A DNA stretch of 64,000 nt from Aquimarina rhabdastrellae. Lineage in GTDB: Bacteria; Bacteroidota; Bacteroidia; Flavobacteriales; Flavobacteriaceae. The translations under genes and the position numbers were made by a program. Below the pieces are notes generated by a model. It did not search any database, was not told the origin of the DNA, and saw nothing but the letters and a program-made list of their open reading frames with translations. Below are positions 17,894 to 26,223 of this stretch, piece by piece (position 1 is the stretch's first letter; every line of letters starts with the position of its first letter). The stretch covers positions 186,001 to 250,000 of the forward strand of contig CANDNT010000004.1 in assembly GCA_947387485.1 (NCBI GenBank), given 5' to 3'.

Positions 17894-18898
17894 ATGCAAA
17901 CTAAAAAAATTGACATACTTAATACCTTTTTAATAGTATTCTCACTCATAATTGCTTATCTATTACCTTTTCAACTTTTTATAGTTGCCTATGCAGTATT
18001 AGGTCCTCTACATTATTTTACAGAGATAAATTGGATTCGGGATAGAAATTATTTTTCACCTTCAAAATATTGGATTCACCTAGTAGTAATTTTCTCGTGT
18101 GTTTTAGCAATTCCATATCTATTACGACTATCACTATTTGAAACAATTACTAATCATTATATATTTTCGTTTATCAAATATAACCTCTCTTCTATTCTCA
18201 ATACCTTATTCTTTATAGGTATATGTGTTGCGGCTTCTTACGTATTTATAAAACGACAAAAAACCAGAAATTTTATACTACTATTTAGTTTCCTATTTGC
18301 CTTCATATTACATCAGTATCCTCTATATCATGTAATTTTTGGATTATTAATACCTACAGTAATTCATGTTTACTTTTTTACGATACTCTTTATGTGGTAT
18401 GGAATGCTCAAAAATCAAAATATCATAGGGATTTTAAATATTATCTTAATGATTTTAATTCCCATTCTTATCTCATTTATAACAATACATCAAGATTTCT
18501 ATCATTTTTCTACTACAATAAAAGCAGTCATTATAGATAATAACTTTCATGTATTAAATGTTACAATGGCTAAGATATTAGGTTTATCAGATGGTACTAC
18601 ATTTTTCTTCTATGAGAAGTTAGAGCTTAAAATTCAAATTTTTATCGCTTTTGCATATACCTATCATTATTTAAATTGGTTTTCGAAAACAACACTTATA
18701 GGATGGCATAAAAAAATAACCACAAAAAAATCTATCTCAATCCTCGTATTATGGAGTATTGCAATGAGCTTGTATTATTATGATTATACTCTAGGTATTA
18801 GTTTATTAATTTTTTCAAGCTTCCTGCATGTGTTTATGGAATTCCCTCTTAATTTTATCACAATCAAAGAACTAGTTCATTCCTTATTGAAAAGATAA
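17894..18898 (+). CDS. Multi-pass membrane protein with histidine motifs, unknown function
   Basis: I do not recognise this 334-residue protein with confidence. It has about nine hydrophobic helices with polar motifs at helix ends: L-H-Y-F-T-E-I-N-W-I-R near residue 40, Y-H-V-I-F-G near 140, a second isolated histidine in V-I-H-V-Y-F-F, Y-H-Y-L-N-W-F near 257 and L-H-V-F-M-E-F-P-L-N near 313. Repeated His with Glu/Asn/Trp in a membrane protein is reminiscent of membrane metal enzymes such as hydroxylases or Brp/Blh carotenoid oxygenases, but the diagnostic motifs of those families are not seen. It lies alone between a terminator and a 255-bp gap. Confidence 0.6.
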   Translation: MQTKKIDILNTFLIVFSLIIAYLLPFQLFIVAYAVLGPLHYFTEINWIRDRNYFSPSKYWIHLVVIFSCVLAIPYLLRLSLFETITNHYIFSFIKYNLSSILNTLFFIGICVAASYVFIKRQKTRNFILLFSFLFAFILHQYPLYHVIFGLLIPTVIHVYFFTILFMWYGMLKNQNIIGILNIILMILIPILISFITIHQDFYHFSTTIKAVIIDNNFHVLNVTMAKILGLSDGTTFFFYEKLELKIQIFIAFAYTYHYLNWFSKTTLIGWHKKITTKKSISILVLWSIAMSLYYYDYTLGISLLIFSSFLHVFMEFPLNFITIKELVHSLLKR

Positions 18899-19153
18899 TT
18901 TAGCCTATTTAATTTCCCTTAAAGATAGTACTCAATTTAAACAAAACAACCTCTTATAATCTACTGATTATAAAATATTTAATCAAAAACAAAATTCCTT
19001 GTAATAATTCATTAAATTTAAAAACATTATAACCTTACCCCTACAGTTCAATAAGTTATTTAATAATTAATTGCTTACCTATTACATCATACAAGTCATT
19101 AAACCTCATGTGACTTAAAATAATTTGAGGTATAATCAATTACAGTTTATATC

Positions 19154-19405
19154 ATGAAAAATTTATTAAACTTAGGAACCATTCTAAACAAAACTCAACA
19201 AAAGAACATTAATGGTGGGAATCGCCCTGGAGGAGATCACGAGGATTCTGGGTGCATTAGTACTTATCACACTTGTTTTCTAGGATCTAATCATGGATGT
19301 CCTACTGGTCAAACTTGTATGCGCTTTAGAAATGTGGATGAAATTAGTGGTGGTGGTACCACTGTTATTATAGAATCGTTTGAGAATTTATGTGTATGCC
19401 CATAA
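19154..19405 (+). CDS. Double-glycine leader peptide with six-cysteine core
   Basis: An 83-residue precursor. The leader M-K-N-L-L-N-L-G-T-I-L-N-K-T-x-Q-K-x-I-N-G-G (residues 1-22) follows the Bacteroidetes natural-product precursor pattern, with the double glycine at 21-22 as the expected C39 cleavage site. The core (residues 23-83) has six cysteines at 34, 41, 49, 55, 80 and 82, compatible with three disulfides, and a G-G-G-T-T-V-I-I-E hydrophobic stretch. No modification or export gene is adjacent; the C39 exporter at 61182 is the only candidate in the window. An upstream stretch has an A-C-C-T-C-A/T-G-A-G-G-T inverted repeat (19103-19131), and a terminator follows. Export and folding are inferred. 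Confidence 0.75.
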   Translation: MKNLLNLGTILNKTQQKNINGGNRPGGDHEDSGCISTYHTCFLGSNHGCPTGQTCMRFRNVDEISGGGTTVIIESFENLCVCP

Positions 19406-19419
19406 TCTCTAAAGAATTT

Positions 19420-19448
19420 AAACTAGAGATTTTGAATCTCTAGTTTTT
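19420..19448 (+). terminator. Hairpin terminator after the six-Cys peptide
   Basis: Stem A-A-A-C-T-A-G-A-G-A-T-T paired across a three-base loop with A-A-T-C-T-C-T-A-G-T-T-T, followed by T residues. It starts 15 nt after the peptide stop and makes that gene monocistronic. Confidence 0.75.
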
Positions 19449-19491
19449 AAATATTTATATACTTCATAGTATTTTTAAACGCTTAAACTAG

Positions 19492-19499
19492 TATCTTTG
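19492..19499 (+). promoter_or_regulatory. Candidate Bacteroidetes -7 element
   Basis: TATCTTTG matches the Bacteroidetes -7 consensus TAnnTTTG about 30 nt before the MOSC start. I do not see a clear -33 TTG at the usual spacing, so this is tentative. Confidence 0.4.
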
Positions 19500-19530
19500 G
19501 ATTATCATTTTCAATCAAAGTGTTATACTT

Positions 19531-20346
19531 ATGAGTGTACCTACTATATCACAATTAACCATTTATCCTATTAAATCACTTGACCCTATTTTTCTTTCAG
19601 AAGCAGAAATAGGAATTCATTCCCTATTAAATGATCGTTCTTTTGCAATGATTGATACAGAAGGGAAATATATAAATGGAAAACGCACTCCTCGAGTTCA
19701 TCTCCTTAAAACAACTTATAGTTTATCTAAAAGTCTTGTAACATTTTCTGATCGCAATAACGAAAAGAACTCACATGTTTTTGAACTAAAAGAAGGAAAC
19801 ACTGAATTAGACCAATTTCTTTCTGATTTTTTTGATACACCACTTAGATTAGTTCGAAGTGACCAAGGAGATTTTATGGATGCTCCAAAAAAAAGTGGTA
19901 TTACCCTAGTTAGTGATGCATCTTTAATATCATTACAACAAGATTTAAATACAACATCTTTTGATGACTTACGACTACGTTTTAGAGCCAATGTAGAAAT
20001 TACAGGTGTTGATGCCTATTGGGAAGAAAAATTATTTACCACACCTGGAGAAGGTGTACATTTTAAACTAGGAAATGTTGAGATGATTGGTGTTCGCCCT
20101 TGTCCTCGTTGTAATGTTCCTCCCAGAGATCCTCATACTGGAGTTCTTGATAAGACATTTGCTAAAAAAATGATGTTGAGCAGGAAACGTAACTTACCAT
20201 CTCAAAATACACTATTATCTCACGGAAAAAACACCTATTACTTAAGTGTAAACGTATATATACCAACATCTCAAAAAGGTAAAAAAATAGCTATTGGTGA
20301 TACGCTAAACATCATCAAAACAGTTTCTTTGGAAGGGTTATTTTAA
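19531..20346 (+). CDS. MOSC-domain protein (mARC/YcbX-like)
   Basis: The 271-residue protein has an N-terminal MOSC beta-barrel domain (I-Y-P-I-K-S-L near residue 12, D-R-S-F-A-M-I near 36) and a C-terminal MOSC domain with the conserved V-R-P-C-P-R-C-N motif near residue 192, whose cysteine in mARC/MOSC enzymes coordinates molybdenum. Members reduce N-hydroxylated compounds or handle sulfur in molybdenum-cofactor chemistry. There is no C-terminal 2Fe-2S ferredoxin domain, unlike YcbX, so it would need a separate electron donor. It is monocistronic and convergent with the hypothetical gene at 20419. Confidence 0.85.
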   Translation: MSVPTISQLTIYPIKSLDPIFLSEAEIGIHSLLNDRSFAMIDTEGKYINGKRTPRVHLLKTTYSLSKSLVTFSDRNNEKNSHVFELKEGNTELDQFLSDFFDTPLRLVRSDQGDFMDAPKKSGITLVSDASLISLQQDLNTTSFDDLRLRFRANVEITGVDAYWEEKLFTTPGEGVHFKLGNVEMIGVRPCPRCNVPPRDPHTGVLDKTFAKKMMLSRKRNLPSQNTLLSHGKNTYYLSVNVYIPTSQKGKKIAIGDTLNIIKTVSLEGLF

Positions 20347-20350
20347 AAAA

Positions 20351-20404
20351 TAAATATATCCTGTAACTTTTATTTATTAAATATCTTTTATCACAGGATA
20401 TATT
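20351..20404. terminator. Candidate bidirectional hairpin between convergent genes
   Basis: AAATATATCCTGT and its near-complement ACAGGATATATT flank a 27-base A/T-rich loop. The position between two convergent stops suggests a shared terminator, although the loop is long and there is no strong T tract. Confidence 0.5.
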
Positions 20405-20418
20405 CATTGAACTATAAA

Positions 20419-21054
20419 TCAAGAAAACTTCTCTTTTATTTCTTTAATGCAGTCTTTTGCTAATTCTCTATAATGCTCCTCTTCTGTTGCTTCTGCATTT
20501 AAATACCAACTTGAAAAATCAATTGATAGTGTAGGGAATTTGCTCATTTCCCAAGCGCCATCTTCATTCCAGATAATTCCTTGAGATAATTCTGCTAATG
20601 CTTCGCTTATGCATCCTTGTAATACATAAAAAATTGCTTGCATCCCAAAATTGCGATTCACATACCAACATGTATCCACAATTTTAACTTTTTCTAATCG
20701 TTGATCTAGGTCTGTAATACTGGTATTGCATTGTTTTAAATCATCCAAACACCACCAAGGATTAGTAGGATCTATCAATTCATCTTTTATTTGGTCTTTA
20801 TAAACTTGTATACCTCCATCTATATCATTAATTGTAAACCAGATGTATTCATTTTCTTGCCAATTAAAACTCGCTTCAGGATTACATCCTAAGCTATAAC
20901 TTTCTTCTTCATCTCGTAAAGTTGCAGAAATGGTCATTTCTCCCACTCCTATTTTCTTTAAGAAAGTATTTAATTTTTGCTGACTTAAACTACAAATTTG
21001 ATCAAACGTATACGTCTTATTTTCTACAGGAATAATTTCTATGGTCGAACTCAT
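20419..21054 (-). CDS. Conserved hypothetical protein, translationally coupled to the FAD/Fe-S dehydrogenase
   Basis: I do not recognise this soluble 211-residue protein. It has no signal peptide or membrane segment, is acidic, and is rich in Trp and Cys (W-W-C-L-D-D near 98, V-D-T-C-W-Y-V near 128). Its ATG overlaps the dehydrogenase stop as ATGA (21051-21054), so the two are probably translated together. That makes an accessory or moonlighting role in the same operon possible, but nothing in the sequence shows one. Confidence 0.6.
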   Translation of the reverse strand: MSSTIEIIPVENKTYTFDQICSLSQQKLNTFLKKIGVGEMTISATLRDEEESYSLGCNPEASFNWQENEYIWFTINDIDGGIQVYKDQIKDELIDPTNPWWCLDDLKQCNTSITDLDQRLEKVKIVDTCWYVNRNFGMQAIFYVLQGCISEALAELSQGIIWNEDGAWEMSKFPTLSIDFSSWYLNAEATEEEHYRELAKDCIKEIKEKFS

Positions 21055-23969
21055 TTTAAAGCTTCTTTTAATATGGTTATAGGATGTTTTGCATTACGCG
21101 AAGTTCCATCTTTAATTTGATGTCTACAACTTGTTCCTGTTGCAGCGATAATAGTTTCTTCTGGAGCCTTTCGTACAGCAGGGAACAATGTTTGTTCTCC
21201 AATATTCATACTCACCTCATAATGTTCTTTTTCATATCCAAAAGACCCTGCCATTCCGCAACATCCTGATGGAATAATAGTAACTTTATAGTGTTCTGGT
21301 AGGTTAAGAATACTAAAACTATGATATATATTAGACAATGCTTTTTGATGACAATGTCCGTGTAATTTAATCGTTTGTTTTGTTGTTGTAAATTGCTCTT
21401 TTGTAATATTACCTAGCGACATCTCATTAGCCAAAAATTCATCCAGCATAAGACTATGTTTTGCTAATCTTGAGGCACCATCTTTATCTGAAGCCAATCG
21501 TACATATTCGTCTCTAAATGTAAGTATAGCTGAAGGTTCTACGCCTAGTAAAGGTTTCTCTGTAGTAACTATATTTTTAAACGTATTTACGTTACTATTA
21601 GCTACACGTTGTGCTTCTTTTAATAATCCTTTAGAAATAAACGTTCGACCACTTTCTTCATGATCAATTACCTCAACTTTATAATTCAATTTAGTTAGTA
21701 CTTCTATAGCATCTATACCTATAGGAGTATCTAAGTAATTGGTAAATTCATCAATAAAAAAATATACCGACTTTATTGGGTTTTCTGGCTGTAATTTTTC
21801 CAAATGTGAAGCACACCACTTTTTTAATGAAAACTTATGCAATGTAGGGAGTTCTCTTTCTGGAGCAATTCCCATTGCTTTTTTCATTAATCCAGATGTC
21901 ACTTTATTTGTAAAAAAGAAATTTGTCAACCCTGGAGTATAACTTCCTATTTTATTGAAAGCATTGTTATAGGCAAAAAGTTTAGTTCTTATAGAAGTCC
22001 CTTGCGCTTTTTGGTATTGGTATTGAAATTCTGCTTTAAGTGCTGCTACATCAACATTTGATGGGCATTCGCTAGCACATCCTTTACAGCTTAAACACAA
22101 ATCAAAAACTTCTTTTAGTTCTTTATGATCAAATTTATTGACTTTATCACTATTTGTTAAAAATTCACGTAGTGTATTAGCTCTACCTCTTGTTGTATCT
22201 TTTTCATCTTTGGTAGCGCGGTAACTAGGACACATAGTTCCTCCAGCCTCGGGGGATCGCCTACAGTCTCCACTTCCATTACATTTTTCTGCTGCTCTTA
22301 ATATCCCTAGAGAATCTGTAAAATCTAGTAAAGTTTTTACTTCTGGCTCTTTACGATCTGGAACATAACGTAATGATTCGTTCATAGGATATGCATCTAC
22401 AATCTTCCCTGGATTAAAAATTCCGTTGGGATCAAAAGCTTTTTTAATACGTTTAAGCATTTGATAATTTGCATCACCTATCATATATGGTATATACTCT
22501 GCTCTTACGATTCCGTCACCATGCTCACCACTCATCGATCCCTTATATTTCTTGACCAAAGTAGCTACATCATCAGTAATCTGCTTAAACAAGCGAACAT
22601 CTTCACCTTTCTTTAGATCCAAAATCGGACGCAAATGTAATTCTCCAGCCCCAGCATGTGCGTAATATACAGCATCTTGTCCATGCTTTTTCATCAAATC
22701 AGAAAACTCAGCTATATACGGCGCTAAATCTTCTAGAGCTACTGCTGTATCTTCTATACATGCAACAGCTTTACGATCGCCTACGATATTACCTAATAAT
22801 CCTAAACCTGCTTTTCTTAATTCTAAAGCTTGATTGATCTCTTTTCCTTTTAAAATTGGATTAGCATAACTTAGACCTGTATTAGCTAATTTTTCTAGTA
22901 AAGCATCCTTTTGACGTTCTAAATCTTCGAGATTATCAGCCCTTAATTCTAACATCAAAATAGCTTCAGGATCATCTGCTATAAAAAAACGATTCTTTAA
23001 TTGCTCCTTATTATTTTTTGTACAATCTAAAATCGTCTTATCCATCATTTCGCATGTAAACAAATTGTGATCCATTACTGGTGCTACATCTTGTAAACAA
23101 TCTGCTATAGATTTATAATGAGACGCTATCATTAAAGATTCTTGAGGCGGAAGCTTATCTAATTGTAATGTTATTGTTGTACTTATGGCCAAAGTTCCTT
23201 CACTTCCAGCCAAAAGATCACACATATTAAAATCATTACCTTCTTCTTTAAAAACAGTAGTATTAATCAATTCATCTACTGCATATCCTGTACTTCTACG
23301 ATGTATCTCTGGTTTAGGGAAATTCTCAAATATCGCTTGTTGTACAGCATCATCTTTCAACTCATCGTATAGCTTTTGGTATAAACTTCCTTCAAAAGTA
23401 GAAGCTGTTCGCTTTTGATGAAAATCTTCTTTATCAATAGCTTTAAAAATAGCCTCACTACCATCTGACAACAGCGTTTCTATGGCAACAACTTTATCAC
23501 GAGTTACGCCATATTGAATAGAAGTAGTACCACTACTATTATTACCTACCATTCCTCCTATCATACAACGATTAGAAGTTGACGTATTAGGTCCAAAAAA
23601 CAATCCATAAGGTTTTAAAAACCTATTAAGATCATCTCTTATTACTCCTGGTTCAACCCTCACTGTTTGATTTTTTTCATCAAGCTCAAGAATCCTCGTA
23701 AAATGTTTAGATACATCTACAACAATTCCTTCTCCTACACATTGTCCTGCCAACGAAGTCCCCGCTGTTCTAGGAATGATCCCTACTTTATGTGTATTGG
23801 CAAAAGAAATTAATTCTTTAAGGTCTTTCTTTGATTTAGGAAAAGCTACAGCCAAAGGTGTTTTACGATAAACCGATGCATCAGTCGCATAAAGCGTCTT
23901 TGTTAGTTTATCATTTAAAATCGTTCCATCTAGACGATTCTCAAGGGCTTTTAATTCGTTCGTATTCAT
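21051..23969 (-). CDS. YdiJ-type FAD/Fe-S dehydrogenase, probable D-2-hydroxyglutarate dehydrogenase
   Basis: The 972-residue fusion has an N-terminal FAD-binding PCMH domain (P-R-T-A-G-T-S-L-A-G-Q near residue 70, G-N-N-S-S-G-T-T near 145), an FAD-oxidase C-terminal cap, an Fe-S segment with C-N-G-S-G-D-C and T-M-C-P-S-Y (about 560-585), a ferredoxin-type C-x2-C-x2-C-x3-C-P (about 628-640), and a CCG-type C-terminal domain (H-G-H-C-H near 870, G-C-C-G-M-A-G-S-F near 900). This order matches bacterial YdiJ, a D-2-hydroxyglutarate dehydrogenase; D-lactate is the main alternative substrate. The divergent DUF1338 gene, which makes D-2-hydroxyglutarate, favours the first. It overlaps the Lrp gene by 4 nt. 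Confidence 0.8.
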   Translation of the reverse strand: MNTNELKALENRLDGTILNDKLTKTLYATDASVYRKTPLAVAFPKSKKDLKELISFANTHKVGIIPRTAGTSLAGQCVGEGIVVDVSKHFTRILELDEKNQTVRVEPGVIRDDLNRFLKPYGLFFGPNTSTSNRCMIGGMVGNNSSGTTSIQYGVTRDKVVAIETLLSDGSEAIFKAIDKEDFHQKRTASTFEGSLYQKLYDELKDDAVQQAIFENFPKPEIHRRSTGYAVDELINTTVFKEEGNDFNMCDLLAGSEGTLAISTTITLQLDKLPPQESLMIASHYKSIADCLQDVAPVMDHNLFTCEMMDKTILDCTKNNKEQLKNRFFIADDPEAILMLELRADNLEDLERQKDALLEKLANTGLSYANPILKGKEINQALELRKAGLGLLGNIVGDRKAVACIEDTAVALEDLAPYIAEFSDLMKKHGQDAVYYAHAGAGELHLRPILDLKKGEDVRLFKQITDDVATLVKKYKGSMSGEHGDGIVRAEYIPYMIGDANYQMLKRIKKAFDPNGIFNPGKIVDAYPMNESLRYVPDRKEPEVKTLLDFTDSLGILRAAEKCNGSGDCRRSPEAGGTMCPSYRATKDEKDTTRGRANTLREFLTNSDKVNKFDHKELKEVFDLCLSCKGCASECPSNVDVAALKAEFQYQYQKAQGTSIRTKLFAYNNAFNKIGSYTPGLTNFFFTNKVTSGLMKKAMGIAPERELPTLHKFSLKKWCASHLEKLQPENPIKSVYFFIDEFTNYLDTPIGIDAIEVLTKLNYKVEVIDHEESGRTFISKGLLKEAQRVANSNVNTFKNIVTTEKPLLGVEPSAILTFRDEYVRLASDKDGASRLAKHSLMLDEFLANEMSLGNITKEQFTTTKQTIKLHGHCHQKALSNIYHSFSILNLPEHYKVTIIPSGCCGMAGSFGYEKEHYEVSMNIGEQTLFPAVRKAPEETIIAATGTSCRHQIKDGTSRNAKHPITILKEALK

Positions 23970-24439
23970 ATATTCTTCTGAATGATATCTAGAGGTACTG
24001 GTCTTTTAAAATTGGTATCAAAACAGATAAAACTATCTGTTCCTGCAACGCCATCAATTTGATGAATTTGCTCATATAATAGGGTTCTTAAGTGCTGATT
24101 ATCTTTTGCAAAAATAAGGATGAAAATTGCATAATTACCAGATACGTAATTACATTCTACAATTTCTTGTATTTGTTGTAGTTCATTAACTACAGATACT
24201 GCAAATCGAGCTTCTCTCAATCTTATTCCTACATAAGACTTAGTTTTATACCCTATACGTTGTTCATCTACAGCAAAAGCAGCTTTATCAATCACTCCTT
24301 CTTGCTGTAATTTTTTAATACGTTGATGCACCAAAGAGTTAGAAATCTTTAACTCGTCGGCTATTTGAGAATACGGTTTTCTAGCATCTTCTCGTATATA
24401 CGTTAAGATCTGTTGATCTACATAATCAAAATGACTCAT
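23966..24439 (-). CDS. Lrp/AsnC-family transcriptional regulator
   Basis: The 157-residue protein has an N-terminal winged helix-turn-helix (D-Q-Q-I-L-T-Y-I-R-E-D-A-R-K-P-Y, then I-S-N-S-L-V-H-Q-R-I-K-K-L near residues 8-45) and a RAM/AsnC ligand-binding domain (V-S-G-N-Y-A-I-F-I near 100). Proteins of this group bind amino acids and often control neighbouring catabolic genes. Its stop overlaps the dehydrogenase ATG by 4 nt, and it is divergent from the DUF1338 gene. Inverted repeats in the intergenic gap are likely targets. A lysine-derived effector is a reasonable guess from context only. Confidence 0.85.
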   Translation of the reverse strand: MSHFDYVDQQILTYIREDARKPYSQIADELKISNSLVHQRIKKLQQEGVIDKAAFAVDEQRIGYKTKSYVGIRLREARFAVSVVNELQQIQEIVECNYVSGNYAIFILIFAKDNQHLRTLLYEQIHQIDGVAGTDSFICFDTNFKRPVPLDIIQKNI

Positions 24440-24473
24440 CTTTTTCTTCTATTCTATAAAGTTGTCAGCAAAA

Positions 24474-24557
24474 TGATTTTGTTAGGTGAATTTTAAAATT
24501 AATTTGACACAAAAACATTCATTAAAATGTAAAAATCATTCTACTAAAACCTAACAA
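24474..24557. promoter_or_regulatory. Nested inverted repeats between lrp and the DUF1338 gene, candidate Lrp operator
   Basis: TTGTTAGGT at 24479-24487 has its exact reverse complement ACCTAACAA at 24549-24557. Next to it ATGATTTT (24474-24481) faces AAAATCAT (about 24532-24539). Paired 9-bp sites about 70 bp apart between divergent genes, one coding for an Lrp-type regulator, fit looping by an Lrp octamer. Direct binding is not shown. Confidence 0.55.
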
Positions 24558-24570
24558 TGGTCAAAATTAG

Positions 24571-24578
24571 TATTTTTG
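24571..24578 (+). promoter_or_regulatory. Candidate -7 element for the DUF1338 gene
   Basis: TATTTTTG fits TAnnTTTG and ends 18 nt before the ATG. It lies just after the right arm of the inverted repeat, so a regulator bound there could block or help polymerase. The -33 element is unclear. Confidence 0.4.
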
Positions 24579-24596
24579 CTCAAAAAAAGAAAGTAG

Positions 24597-25406
24597 ATGG
24601 ACACTAACCTATTTTTTGAGGAACTTTGGAAACAATACACTGCTAAAACACCTTCTGCTCAAAAGGTAAAAGATCTTTTTGAGAATGAAGGAAATACTAT
24701 TTTTAACGATCATATCGCTATAAGAACATTTAACGATCCTAGGATTGATATTGAAGCTTTAGCGAAACCTTTCTTAGCAATGGGTTATGAACCTAAAGGT
24801 GAATATCGTTTTGAAGCAAAAAAATTATTTGCTAGACATTTTGAGCATGCAACAGATACTAACGCTCCAAAAATTTTCATCAGTCAATTACTTACTGAAG
24901 AATTTTCTGCAGCGCTACAACAAACTGTAACAGATCTTGTTGATAGTGTTGACGCTGAGCAATTAGCCAAAGAGGCTTTAATACTTGAGGGGCGTTTATG
25001 GGATACTCCTTCTTTTGATGTATACCAAACTCTAATGAAAGAATCAGAATATGCTGCATGGATGTATGTAAATGGATTCTGTTCTAATCACTTTACTGTA
25101 GATGTAAATAAATTAGATACATTTACTTCACTACAAGCTGTAAACGAATTCTTAAAAGAAAAAGGATTTAAATTAAATGCTTCTGGTGGTGAAATCAAAG
25201 GTACACCTGAGCAATTATTAGAGCAATCTAGTATTCTTGCAGATGTTGTTGACGTTGAGTTTAAAGAAGGTAATAAGAAAATTACTTCTTGTTATTATGA
25301 GTTTGCTTTCCGTTACCCTAAAGCAGACGGAAGTTTATTTACAGGTTTTATAGCTAATTCTGCAGATAAAATCTTTGAAAGTACAGATATGCAGTTACAA
25401 TCCTAA
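24597..25406 (+). CDS. DUF1338 family 2-oxoadipate dioxygenase/decarboxylase (HglS-like)
   Basis: The 269-residue protein belongs to DUF1338, whose characterised member HglS converts 2-oxoadipate to D-2-hydroxyglutarate with Fe(II) and O2. The expected 2-His-1-carboxylate ligands are visible: H39 in D-H-I-A-I-R-T-F, H165 in S-N-H-F-T-V and E235 in Y-Y-E-F-A-F. R43, four residues after H39, matches the substrate-contacting arginine spacing known for HglS. It is much shorter than the Pseudomonas enzyme (over 450 residues) and resembles the compact form. The divergent YdiJ-type dehydrogenase would take its product to 2-oxoglutarate. A strong terminator follows the gene. Confidence 0.82.
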   Translation: MDTNLFFEELWKQYTAKTPSAQKVKDLFENEGNTIFNDHIAIRTFNDPRIDIEALAKPFLAMGYEPKGEYRFEAKKLFARHFEHATDTNAPKIFISQLLTEEFSAALQQTVTDLVDSVDAEQLAKEALILEGRLWDTPSFDVYQTLMKESEYAAWMYVNGFCSNHFTVDVNKLDTFTSLQAVNEFLKEKGFKLNASGGEIKGTPEQLLEQSSILADVVDVEFKEGNKKITSCYYEFAFRYPKADGSLFTGFIANSADKIFESTDMQLQS

Positions 25407-25441
25407 TCGGATTTTTTCTATATCATATATCTTTAAATGCA

Positions 25442-25475
25442 AAAGAGGTTCTTGATTAAGAATCTCTTTTTTTTA
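25442..25475 (+). terminator. Rho-independent terminator
   Basis: Stem AAAGAGgTTCTT, loop GATT, AAGAAtCTCTTT, followed by seven or more T residues. It lies about 35 nt after the DUF1338 stop. Confidence 0.85.
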
Positions 25476-25538
25476 TTATTAGAATTCGCTTTATTTCTTT
25501 TGCTGCCAAATTTGTATTTTTAAATTTTCACATTGATT

Positions 25539-26102
25539 ATGGATTTACCCGAATTATACTTTAAAACAGCTCAAGAATGGAGATCATGGTTACATGAGCA
25601 TCACAACACGGCAAAAGGAGTTTATTTGATTTTTTATAAAGTTAATTCTCAAATACCTAGTATGCGATGGGAAGAAGCCGTTAAGGTTGCTTTATGTTAC
25701 GGATGGATTGATTCTACTGTAAAAAAATTAGACGATGAACGTCGTAGACAATACTTCACTCCTAGAAAACCTAAAAGCGTCTGGAGTAAACTCAATAAAT
25801 CTTATATTGAAGATCTTACTGCAAAAGGCCTTATGCATGAAAGCGGTATCAATATGATTACTATTGCCAAAGAAAATGGTTCCTGGGTAGCCCTTGATGA
25901 TGTAGAAAATTTAATTATACCTCAAGACTTACAAACTGCATTTAGCTTAAATCCTAAGGCCTTTATAAATTATAACAATTTTAGCCCTAGTTATCGTAAA
26001 GCATATTTGTATTGGTTATTTCAAGCAAAGCGAAAAGAAACTCGTCAAAAACGCATTCTAGAAATTATACGTTTATGTGAAGCTAATATAAAATCTAAAT
26101 AA
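25539..26102 (+). CDS. YdeI/OmpD-associated family protein
   Basis: The 187-residue soluble protein shows the YdeI family pattern: W-L-H-E-H-H near residue 18, G-V-Y-L-I-F-Y-K, W-E-E-A-V-K-V-A-L-C-Y-G-W-I-D-S near 47, R-R-R-Q-Y-F-T-P-R-K-P-K-S-x-W-S near 70 and R-K-x3-Y-W-L-F-Q-A-K near the C-terminus. The biochemical function of the family is unclear; members are linked to stress and antimicrobial-peptide tolerance. I use the ATG at 25539; a TTG six bases earlier is also in frame but less likely. It is monocistronic. Confidence 0.8.
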   Translation: MDLPELYFKTAQEWRSWLHEHHNTAKGVYLIFYKVNSQIPSMRWEEAVKVALCYGWIDSTVKKLDDERRRQYFTPRKPKSVWSKLNKSYIEDLTAKGLMHESGINMITIAKENGSWVALDDVENLIIPQDLQTAFSLNPKAFINYNNFSPSYRKAYLYWLFQAKRKETRQKRILEIIRLCEANIKSK

Positions 26103-26104
26103 AT

Positions 26105-26150
26105 AGACTGCTTAAAGCTTGATCAAATGACCAACACTTTAAACAGTCTT
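26105..26150. terminator. Imperfect hairpin between convergent genes
   Basis: GACTGCTTAAAG and CTTTAAACAGTC form an 11-12 bp stem with one mismatch around a 19-base loop, just after the YdeI-like stop. There is only a weak T-rich tail. Confidence 0.45.
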
Positions 26151-26223
26151 CCTTCTCTAACAAATAACTTATCGTTAATATTTTTAATACAGTATGTCCT
26201 AATTTAGGCTACCTAAATTACTT

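Noticed and set aside
17894..18898. Brp/Blh beta-carotene dioxygenase
   Set aside because: The His motifs do not match the diagnostic motifs of that family as I know them, and no carotenoid or rhodopsin gene is adjacent.
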